In this document: piece by piece, positions 1-9,960 of the stretch
Layout of the letters: the number at the start of each line of letters is the position of its first letter
How positions within the stretch are numbered: position 1 is the first letter of the stretch
Source of the DNA: Fragum whitleyi
Lineage: Eukaryota; Mollusca; Bivalvia; Cardiida; Cardiidae
Direction: 5' to 3'
DNA: 64,000 nucleotides
NCBI GenBank assembly: GCA_948146395.1
Contig: OX411556.1
Location: 4,315,083-4,379,082, forward strand
Notes under the pieces: model-generated
What the model saw: only the letters and a program-made list of their open reading frames with translations
The model's database searches: none
What the model was told of the DNA's origin: nothing
Made by a program: the position numbers and the translations under genes

Positions 1-690
1 GAGCACTCGCAACGCGGAGTACCATATTGAAACGTTTGCAAACGTTTTACCACCCTGTATGATGCAGGGATGGATATCGTAATGATCATTGATCCGACCG
101 TTAATTCCCGAAAGCTTCTTAACCGTTGCCATGGCAGACAAAGTGAAAATTAGGTGACCATTCCCAAAAATGAACGCATGTAAAACTCCGTATATGTTTT
201 TGTAAAAGATCTCTCCTTAATTCTGCGTCAGGCATTTTTTCTGAGGTTCCATGGTCAACTAACAATTCTTTTATTCAGATTTGTATACTGAGGGAGCGAA
301 TGCACCGCTCAAATCATTCAATTGATCATGAAGCTGTGTATGCTTTCCTTCGTGTATCATAAAAACCTTTTCAGTGCATAGAGTACCTGAGACCCAAAAG
401 AATCGTTAATTCCACAAGAAAGTTTATCAAATCATATTGTTGTATTTTTGTTCTGGTATAATCCATAATTTTTGACCTGGCATGGCAGAGCCTAAGTAAC
501 TTGCTGCTTTTAAGATTAGTGAAAATCGGCTTTCATTTACAATTATTTACTTCTACAGATATAGATCCTGCAAGTAATAATGAGTCTCGAAAACCGTTAT
601 CTTCTTTAATTTTCAATGTAAACATGATCTTTGATCACTCAATCGAAAATGTTTATCTATAGTCGACATAAATAAAGCATACGGTTGGTA
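1..690. other. No recognisable gene (unassigned)
   Basis: AT-rich sequence with no open frame resembling a protein I recognise on either strand. I see no RNA gene and no clear repeat boundary. It is intergenic or intronic as far as can be told. Confidence 0.5.
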
Positions 691-875
691 ACCAGGGGCC
701 AGTTTCATGAAAACATTAAGGACGTATTTTTGTCTTACTGAGGGAATTCGAAACAGTAAAAACAACACTCACTTATCATAGGTATTGATAGATTGGTGAT
801 ACGGTATTTTTGTATTAAATATGTGGTAAGTCATCGGTAGGACAAAAATGTGATTTGATGAAACTGGCCCCTGGT
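691..875. mobile_element. Short inverted-repeat element (MITE-like), family M5
   Basis: The ends are a perfect 18-bp inverted repeat, ACCAGGGGCCAGTTTCAT at 691-708 and its reverse complement at 858-875. The inner arms stay imperfectly complementary for another ~25 bp (TTTTTGTC near 728 against GACAAAAA near 841). There is no coding capacity. A ~185-bp non-coding unit with TIRs fits a MITE. The superfamily is not evident and I could not fix a target-site duplication, partly because CCTGG-like sequence recurs just outside both ends. Confidence 0.7.
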
Positions 876-3318
876 CCTGGTAACTTAAAGCGGAAATCTT
901 ACGAGGCTATGGTAACCCAACGGTGATATGTGTTCACTTTCCCTAAGCACGTTAATGCCCTTGGTTTAAGGATACAGTTATCTATACTGAACCACAAAAG
1001 AAATGTCGTATTTGGACACTTTTATTTACACCTAGTTTTTCGTGAAAATACATTTTATTTTGTTTCAAGGAACAGTCATTTTCTGAATTGATGTAAAACA
1101 CTAATGATAGCAATAGTTAAGATACCGGCGATACCTTTGTCTATGTCTAGTCCCAAACATAGGACCTTAGAATTATGCCGAAATCGTATTTACTCAAAAC
1201 GCAGCAATCGTTGACGATAAGGTCTCTGAATGGATGCGTGTGTGTAAAGACAGGATTTTGAGTAGTTATTGGGACTTTGGTGGAGACCAATTTCAAAGAA
1301 ATTGACGAACAACCAGAGTTTCTTAAGAAAACCGTCTGTTCAAGTCTTAGTGAAAATATCGGAGCTATATTAGTCATGTAAAGGTTCTAAGGTTATTGGT
1401 TAAAACCGGGTATCTGCTACAACGGGCATAGTTGATTCAAGTGCAAGAAATCTTAAGATTTTTTACCCGTTGATTTGGAAAGGAAACTCGGAGGCTTTTT
1501 TTAAAGAAATTTGACACTATTAGTCAATAACTTTCTTGACTGTTTTAACACCAGTATCTTCTCACGAAGACAAGGAACATTTTATTTTTACAAAATACAA
1601 CTGACTCTTTTTTCCAATCTAAAAAAAAAAGTGCCAACTCTATGCACAATCCATCTAAACAGCCAAGCGAAATTTAGACCAACGCGGTACTTTTTCTTAA
1701 ACTATGAGTCCATTTAAGTTTATTATCACAACAGAATATCAAATGTCTCTTAATTTTCATTAATTTTCTACAAGTCTAAACAATGCGACATTTCTTTTGT
1801 GGTTCAGTATGTAACCAAACGATGATACACCTTTCCTCTTTTACAAAATTTTGGATCTGTCCAAATTCAAAGGGTTTGCAGACGAAAATTTAAAGTGGAT
1901 TAATTTTGAAAAATAACCATTCAGTAAAGTAGAAAAGAAGAAATTGCTTGTCAGAAGCAATTTCTTTTTTTCCACAATGTTTTCTCAATCATAAAATCAC
2001 AGGCACGTAAAAAGCAGGGATTGAACAGCAAAGGGTTAATGTATGTGTTCTTTTTCGCTATGCACGTTAATCCGTTTGGGTTTATCATATAGTAATCTAC
2101 ATGCATAAGCGGTAATTGCCGACTTCCTTAAGTAAGAACCGAAAATGTTGAAAAGTGAACTCAAACTACGCCAATCTCTAATTCACGCCCTATTAGTTGA
2201 AAAATAACGCAGAATTAAATCAGTTCATGTTAATGTTAGAGATCTGCAAGTGAAAGAGGGTGTCGAAAAACCGTTATCGCCTATCATGTTCGATGTATAA
2301 TTAATCTTTGAAGCCTCGCTCAAAATTGTACATCCATATTTTTAAAACAATGTCGACTATAAATATTGCCCTGTGTTCAGGGAGAAATACGATGCAAAAC
2401 TGCTTTCAAATTATACCCAGCTGTTCATACAATTCCATAGCGGGTTATAATTTGCAAAAAAGTTTGTAACGTTTTGTCATCCTGAGCGCAGAGCTGGTAA
2501 ACATTCGCGAAATGTGAACGGACGCGCAAAGAGAGATAAAGTCAGTATTTAGAAAGATTTGCTAACGCATGGACTTTACACCATGTGAGAGCACGTCCAA
2601 TCCAAGCTCAAATTTGCAAAACATTTGTCGATTTTTTCACGTTCATTGCTGGTTCTGTCTGAGAAGTTGGATGCAGAGGATGAACTTATTTAAGGAATAA
2701 AGATAAAGCTAAAACACAGGAAGCGAAAACCATTCGAATTTAATTGGATACATTTAAATGGACAATGGATATAGAATCCTTTGTCTAATTTACGCTTTTT
2801 CGTTAATATGTTTTGTGCCCAGGTCCCTTTATAAGAAAATATAGTTTCAGTAGAAATAAGATTTTTCGATGGTTGGTTCAGCAACCTACCTTCGGATCTT
2901 TAAACTAAATTTTTTTCAAACTTTGATATTTTTTTGTTTTACTGAATTGTCTTTTGAGAAGAACATATTCATGTATACTAATGGACAAAAGTCTTGTCCG
3001 GTTTCGTGAATATGCGAAAAAGGCTGAACATCTTTTTTTAATGAGCAATAGAACATGAATGAATGAAGCGTTCTTGTGAAAAAGACAGTTAAACCTTTCT
3101 CATTTAAACTTTTCTAAAATTGTAAGTAGTAAGAGTCCGTTCAGAAGATCATTTCAGTGTATGCCAGAAATTCCAACACTTGACGGCGTTCGTGCAATGT
3201 ATGTGTACTTTTTCTAGTTTTATGATAGTGGACCCGTAAAAGTTCCGGAACATTTCGGATCTCATAATCTTTCAGAATGTTGACGCAGGTTCCCTAATTA
3301 ACGCATAAGGAAATCTCA
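876..3318. other. No recognisable gene (unassigned)
   Basis: About 2.4 kb of AT-rich sequence. Open frames are short and resemble nothing known. The only local structure noted is a 12-bp-stem hairpin with a 5-nt loop at 1938-1966 followed by a T run. Confidence 0.5.
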
Positions 3319-3748
3319 GTTAACACTGTTAAATTCTCATTACATCCAAAACGTATTCATAAGCTCCATTCAATCATTCGAAACACTCACCCAAACCATT
3401 CCAAATCGCTCCAAAATCACTAAAAAGGATACACTTAACAACTACATTCAAAAAAGAAATCGGTAGATAAATGCACGATATCACTGATATAAATAAATAT
3501 TGTAAGAGTGTAATGGGTTCGTGAAGGCAAAGAAAGCTATCCATAGAACATGTATGCATATTTTATCAAAGAGAGGTAAGAAATATCGCTATTTTTGTTC
3601 ATCTTGAACAAACTTAACGATATTGGATTACCTCCCTTGATTTTCACTCAAAACTCGATCCACACACTCATTCATTTTCATTCCAAAATCATTCCAAAAT
3701 AATTTAAAAATCATTCAACTTGTCAATTCCACGATGTTCATAACTGTT
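3319..3748 (+). mobile_element. M1 MITE copy (CAGT termini), degenerate
   Basis: Member of a dispersed ~440-485-bp family seen at least six times here. It shows the family blocks CATTCATTC/ACTCACTC, then a central inverted repeat (3573-3640, ATATCGCT...TTAACGATATTGGATTACC), then CATTC...TTGTCAATT near the 3' end. The 5' end CAGTTAACACTG is diverged. It forms the left edge of duplication copy A. Confidence 0.7.
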
Positions 3749-4474
3749 GAGCGTCAGTGAAACGTTATTACGAGTAATACAAGATCTCATTTCGTTTAAC
3801 ATTCCGTACTCTCGGTTGATTGCATTTGAGATTAAGAACAATTTGAATAATTATGTTAATCAAATAACGCCTGTGTTGACAACGTTATTATAACAGTGAC
3901 ATTAACACGATTTTTACCGTCATTTGGCAATTAGTAAATATGAATAATGATACTCCTTAACATACGACGGTTTTAAACATCCGATTACCGCCCTTACATT
4001 ACTGAATTAACATGAATCTCAATACTTATAACTCGTAGGATATTACTGAGAGCAGACAGTATGATACAGTCTGATCTTTGTCGACATTGTCTGCCTATCC
4101 ATGCATTTTGAATGACAAGGTGGAGACAATATTTATTGTTGAAAATACAGTTTGTTTTTGTTTTTTTAGGGGGAGGGGTGTCGCAGTTTAAGTGTAGGGT
4201 TTAAACTTTCGCCGACAAAGGCAGGGAGAAGGACAGACGGATATCGCAAACAATCGGATATATCGATCTTTAGATGCGGCGTTGTGAAAAGGAGTCGAAA
4301 CTGCATTTAACTTTACTTTCAGATTCATTCGGATGTGGGTAACACATCTTATCTCAACACAAGGTCTTATTATTTACAATATTTTCTTGAACAGCAACAT
4401 TAATTACATAAGTGGTGATCAAAAAAGCTCACGACGTATAAGTCTCCTAGAAAACTATCTTAAATAGATTAAAG

Positions 4475-4687
<213 letters not shown>

Positions 4688-5395
4688 CACGCGCTATGAT
4701 ATATCCCGTATACAGCACACTACTAATTATTAAATCCATCAAGCCTAGAGACACTAACACTGACAAGTTATTAGCCCTCCATCTTATAAAGAGATCGTTA
4801 AAGTGGAGGTAAACCAAAGGCTAAATTTTAGTGCTCGGGGCATTTCTAAAACTATTGTCAACGTTAGATTGTTTTAAACTATTACATTTATCTGTCGCGA
4901 TTATGACCTATTGAGTAATCATAACGCTTTTCTTTAGATTTGATATGGAATTCCGAAATCTTTTAAGATCCTATTTAATTCCAGATGACTCTATAAAATT
5001 TTCTGCATTATTTGGCTAAAACTTTGGTTATATTCCCAATAAAAACAATTTTGAGTACGTGGCTATTTTTCATGATTTCCACAAAACATATCCATTTTAG
5101 ATGTATGTTTCTTATTGACACATCTTAAATTTTTGCTTCATGTGATTAATTCAATACATGTATATGAAAAGATTAATTGTTGATTTCATTGAGGTATGAA
5201 AATAAAAACCTACTGACCCTGATCGGATCTGTGAAATCATGCATTAGTGTTAACGGGTCTTAATTTCATACAACCATAAAACCAACACATGCACCCTTCA
5301 GCTCTGACTTACTCAAACTTTAATTTTTAGATCAATAATTTCATTAACAAAGTTTCAGTCTTACTCAAATTCGGCAACTCGCTCTGTTTTAGGCT

Positions 5396-5432
5396 AGGGC
5401 GTGGGGAAGGGGGGGGGGGAGGTGAGGGGAGA
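5396..5432 (+). repeat. G-rich tract
   Basis: A purine tract containing a run of about ten G residues, flanked by GGGGAAG and GGTGAGGGG. Copy B has a shortened version near 17447-17475. It is a potential G-quadruplex-forming tract; no gene context is visible. Confidence 0.6.
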
Positions 5433-6034
5433 AGTTGACAAGGGAACACATGTCAAAATCAAAGCAATAGTTATACTTTTTTACATGATTTTAGCAAAGA
5501 TATAACTTAATTAAGAAATAGCTCTACGCTTAAAGAAGATTGTGATTGAGAAATGATAAACTTTCTTTCTTGATTTAGTAGCGGTTGAAAATATAAGATG
5601 GGAAAGTTTTCATGAAATACATCATCATTTACATGACATATGTGTGAAACACTAATACCCTGGAATGACCCTTTTCCCAAAGCTTGACCTTTGCTGATGA
5701 CCTTTACTTTATCAGTTATTTGAATCAGTAGATCTATGAGTATCATTTTTTAAAGTGAGATCCATGGGTCAATTATGGATAACTTGGATATTTTGAGTAT
5801 TGACTTTGTCCAGATAGCCCCTGCAATGTACCTGTATCTGTAAATGAACTGTCATAGCGATAGATAGTATTATATCATGCAATGAAGCCTGCATTGACCT
5901 GATATCACCTGTCTGATAACATAACATGTTATCAGTCAGACTATTTTTAGAAACTATTTAAATACTCTTTCACCAGAATTTCTTTAAATGTTTATTATAG
6001 AAATGATTGCATGATAAATAGAATAACATGTAAA

Positions 6035-6151
6035 TGTCTTAAAATATCAATGTTATCTGGTCTCGGCTGCCAAAAATTATCATGACTCGGCAAAGCCTCG
6101 TCCTGATAAATTCTCTCAACCTCGACCAGATAACATTGATTTTTTAAGACA
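6035..6151. repeat. 117-bp inverted-repeat hairpin element, copy A
   Basis: The arms TGTCTTAAAATATCAATG and its near-complement (ATTGATTTTTTAAGACA) surround ATCTGGTC...GACCAGAT, with a core reading ACTCGGCAAAGCCTCGT. Symmetry centres on 6093. An equal-length copy lies at 18518-18634, and a related half-element at about 58478-58560 ends with the same GACACTAACxxATTATT flank. It is non-coding and MITE-like. Confidence 0.7.
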
Positions 6152-6812
6152 CTAACATATTATTCTCTACATATCTTACGTGATGCTTGGAGAAAATGGC
6201 GATGGTAAAGTTTTGGCTATTTCTTTAAAGCAGGTAGACAGACAGATGGAAAGGCGGACACTTGTAAAACAATTTATCATGCAAATAAGCCTTTATTGAC
6301 CTGATATCACCTGACCGATAACATAGTATCATCTTCATATCTTATAACTAAATATCATTGGACAAAATCTGAAAATTTGTCAATATTTAGGCAGATTGCT
6401 TTTTGACTACTTTTTGCAGAAGCTTATAGCTAGGTAATTTAAATCATTTTCATTGAGAAATAAAACCTCTTTTTCAGCCAATCAGAATGCGCATAATCTG
6501 ATGGAATCAGCTAGAATTTAATTTTTACAACAACTACCAAGTAGGAGAAGGATTATTTTTTATCAGAAAAATTTCACTTGATAAAGATAAAGACATACTT
6601 GGACGTTTTGACACATAAATTAACTTAGATTGAAGACTTCAATAAAAGTTTTTTTGGACGCCCTAATCTTCATATTGGGTCGACACTGATTTCATTAACT
6701 TTTGTGATCATGACAAAATGCCACAAAGACTGGCCAAAAAACGTTGTGCGAAATATTGCAGGTTTTCTGATCGTAGTAACGTTATTCGATACCCTAAATT
6801 TGCTTTGCTAAC

Positions 6813-7005
6813 AATTTGTCTCCCACCAATTGTTTAATAATCATAAACCTAAGTGAGAAAGCAGCTTGAGGTTAGGAAAGGATTTATTGATATCATTGGT
6901 GTGAGAAATAATAGGGACCAATTGTTAGATGCTCCAGCCGCCGTGATATTACCGAAAGATTGTTGAAAGCTGCATAAAACCCTTAAACAAACAAACTAAT
7001 AACCA
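6813..7005 (+). mobile_element. tRNA-derived SINE family S1, 5'-truncated, copy A
   Basis: It contains the family body: GTGAGAAAGCAGCTTGAGG, GGTGTGAGAAATA, TGCTCCAGCCGCCGTGATAT and GATTGTTGAAAGC, then a simple AAACAAACAAAC tail. Minus-strand relatives in this window that keep a tRNA-like head (21730-21998, 33680-33890) show this is the body of a tRNA-derived SINE. The head is missing here. The same insertion is in duplication copy B, so it predates the duplication. Confidence 0.75.
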
Positions 7006-7011
7006 AACTAT

Positions 7012-7203
7012 GGGCCAACTTATTTCTCACCCCGGGCGGGTACTGTTGCCCGCAATATCAGAGAATTTCTCAGAAAGCAGGCTACCAGCTCTAGACTGGT
7101 CCACATATCGACTATCAGAATAGCCTAGAACAGGCTATTCTGATATTCGACAGTGAGACCAGTCTACACCCGACCCGAAATCGGGCGAGAAATAAGTTGG
7201 CCC
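7012..7203. mobile_element. M2 MITE, copy A
   Basis: 192-bp non-coding unit with TIRs GGGCCAACTTATTTCTC and its complement at the ends, flanked inside by CCCGGGCGGG and CCCGAAATCGGGCG. The centre is a strong hairpin, TATCAGAATAGCCT / AGGCTATTCTGATA with a 5-nt loop, nested in ACTGGT/ACCAGT arms. An identical-length copy sits at 19508-19699. Superfamily unknown. Confidence 0.85.
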
Positions 7204-7734
7204 TATATCGATGGTGCCCTCTGGATCCGCGACTCTGCGCTCGAATAAATACAGCTCAGTGTATATAACAATTTAGTTTTTTCTGTCGACTTCATGTGAT
7301 AGAGTCATGTATACATTTTCAACGGCAATCCATCACAATAAATCAGACTTATAGGTGAAAACTGGCAATTAAGGTGTCTTGTAAACCTTTGTTTTTGGTG
7401 TAGACGCAATTTTGAAACAAATTAGGCGCTATGTAATCGAAATTCAATAGGTGTGTAGTACTAGTAAATAGTTGTAAAAGAGCACAACAGTTAACAAGAG
7501 TCTATGGGTGTCAACGATCGACTACAGGTGCTGGATAATGCAAATATTTTAAGTCGGAAAAGGTGAGTAACTATAGCCTGGATACCTCTTGTGAGGGTTA
7601 ACACACATGCCAAGTTTTATGAAGATATCTTCAATGAAAATAGAGATATGAAGGTTAAAGAATGTCACGCCAACGCCAACATCAATGTCAACTCGAACAA
7701 CGCCAAGGTGATCGCGAGACATCAGATTTTTTCC

Positions 7735-7785
7735 CAACAACAACAACAACAACAACAACAAAAACAACAACGACAACAACACATT
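7735..7785 (+). repeat. (CAA)n microsatellite
   Basis: A CAA repeat following TTTTTTCCC. The corresponding tract in copy B (20229-20275) is interrupted. It produces a short poly-Gln frame that is not supported as a gene. Confidence 0.9.
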
Positions 7786-7888
7786 TAACAACAGTTGTTA
7801 GGGTAAACATAGCGCTTGAATTATGATCAAGGATGAAGTTAAAAATGACACGTTTGTACCTTTTAATAAAATGTTCTGCACGTATAGC

Positions 7889-7979
7889 TCCACAAGTTTG
7901 AGTGAGTGATCAAAGGTCAATTTTGTCTATACACTGTATAGACAAAATTGACCTTTGATCACTCACTTGAAATTGTGGA
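7889..7979. repeat. 91-bp palindrome, copy A
   Basis: The inner 31-bp arms (7902-7932 and 7936-7966) are perfectly complementary around a 3-nt spacer ACT. The next 13 bp outward on each side (TCCACAAGTTTGA against TCCACAATTTCAA) match with three differences. It contains the core TTTTGTCTATAC / GTATAGACAAAA. The same palindrome is intact in copy B at 20371-20461. Confidence 0.95.
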
Positions 7980-8846
7980 AGTATAAATAATATCGTTTGT
8001 TTACAACTAAAATGGCGCATCTACAGCTTAATTCAAGTCGCCTAACGATAGAATACGAGATTTCAGATACTTTCATATGAAGGAGATTCGTATAAATAGG
8101 ACAGACGTCAATCAAAATAAGGACATAAAGAGAGTAATTTTTTACTTCATTGAGGTATGAAACTAAAGACATAATCAAATTCACACTGTGCATACGCCGC
8201 GAAGAGGAATCATACCTAAGTGTAATAAGGTATTTCGTATTATTACTCCATGAAATTATTTGTACTCTCTTCAAATTTTATAATTTGATATCCTGCGGCA
8301 AAAATTTTCAGAAGATAGATCTCTTATAGAACTTCTTCGTGCGCCAGCTTACAAAATATTATCGCACTCAAAATTGTTTCCGTTGAGAGATGAAAGCAAA
8401 TGTTCAGCCAATCAGAATGAACAGATATTTATGGACACAAATAAATTTAAGTTATTATGAGATGTAAAAGCCAACCCTATTCCATAACGGATATCAAAAA
8501 TCTTAAGGTCCTGAAAATTAAGTCAGAACCAATGTCCCGTGATATAAAGGTAAGAAAATCGAGAAAATAAGAAAGCACCTCGATCAAAGCTATTCTAAAT
8601 CGCTAACTCACCGCCCCATTCAATGCAAGAACTTACTACAACGAGAAAGTTTACTTCTATCACCTGCTGATGTCACACGAACAAGACTCTTTTGGACAAA
8701 TGTTTATGGAAACTGATGATTATAAATAACGTTTTGTGTGTTATACTGCGTAATTAATGAACTGGCCAGACTCTTCTTTACAATATTTTTTCACAGGGAA
8801 TTAACTCATTACATATCTTGCAATTAAGTCCCCTGTCTCTAAAATT

Positions 8847-9300
8847 CCGCACACTCAATTCAATCACGCATAACGCTTCTAAATACACGTAGTTCAAATA
8901 CTCTTCGAAATCGTTTTTAAATCGGACTGCGAAGCAGTCGATTTATAAATACCGTTTTCCAGAAATCCAGTCTGTTTGACCCACTACATTTTTACCATTA
9001 TCTTCTGAGCAATGTGTTCAAACTAAATTATGTGTTTTCAAACACCGAAGAAACGGCCTTTTCAGTCACAATCTACAAACTTTGTTTTTATCTTATTTAC
9101 TTTTCGACAAATAGAGAAGAGGCTAATACAAAATTTGATGTAATTTTCGCTTTTAGTAATTACCAGTTAGTATTTTCAGTGTTTATAACAAGATTTTCGG
9201 TTGAGTAAAGGAGTTGAAACGTACAATAGGTTTACTGTACAATAAATTTGTAGCAATTACAATATTACTGCTCTGGTGTTTTTCTCGAACGGTCATTTAC
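8847..9300. other. No recognisable gene; short GCGAAGC hairpin at 8918-8945
   Basis: Unassigned sequence. Near 8925-8939 a hairpin GACT-GCGAAGC-AGTC is nested in complementary AAATCG/CGATTT flanks. No protein similarity recognised. Confidence 0.5.
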
Positions 9301-9322
9301 CTTTTTTTTTTTTTTTTTTTTA
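9301..9322. repeat. Poly-T run
   Basis: About twenty T residues on the plus strand. It could be the poly-A tail of something inserted on the minus strand. It lies 640 bp beyond the end of LINE ORF2, so it may mark that element's 3' end, but this is not proven. Confidence 0.6.
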
Positions 9323-9960
9323 AGTGTTTAAAGTGTTTAATGGCATATAAACATATTGTTTTTCGCCAGTACATATACAATATTACAAAACAGTACAGTA
9401 CAGCATGAGGACTAAAGAATAGTTATTTAGTCAGGAAAACTTTTGTAATAATTTTCAGAACTTCAATAACATTATACCTATGACAAAAAAATATATTCGG
9501 ATATGCAAGTAATGCTCTCCTGTAGACATAAACTACTCTTACATAAACATGGCAAGAATAACATTCAGTGTAATGTTTAGGAAGAAGGAACTCATTGATT
9601 AATGTGATCTTCTTCCCAAATACCACACTAGTACTTAAATTCCCGATTTCCAATTTCCAGATCAGACAGACTATAAAGAACAACTTTTCAGCTTATAACC
9701 CAAATTAGGATTAGCCTAGATAATAATGGAAAGTTCATACATCTTTTGTATGATGAGAGTAATTGATCAAAAGTGATGAATAAGAAGATGAAACACATGC
9801 AATTGTTTTTTGATGAATTATGACTACTCAATTCTATATTTCGCAATGGTTGGTGTGTTTATCTGGGAGGAAGGCCATAGTTCATCGTGAATAATTCAGT
9901 GGCTGATCTATAACTTCTCCCCCAAAAATTACATACTTTAAGCTGTTGACATATTGTTAT
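9323..9960 (-). other. Possible LINE 3' untranslated region; otherwise unassigned
   Basis: It lies directly downstream, in minus orientation, of the LINE ORF2 stop. It contains no open frame of note and no second recognisable element. If the poly-T at 9301-9322 is the LINE tail, this is the 3'UTR; the length is plausible, but no target-site duplication was identified. Confidence 0.35.

Noticed and set aside
1938..1966. Hairpin followed by T run, like a bacterial intrinsic terminator
   Set aside because: The surrounding DNA is eukaryotic and there is no upstream gene; such hairpins are frequent in AT-rich DNA.
7591..7788. Frame with poly-Gln end, present in both duplicates
   Set aside because: The Gln run is the (CAA)n repeat, and the copy-B frame differs at its end; no conservation of protein sense.
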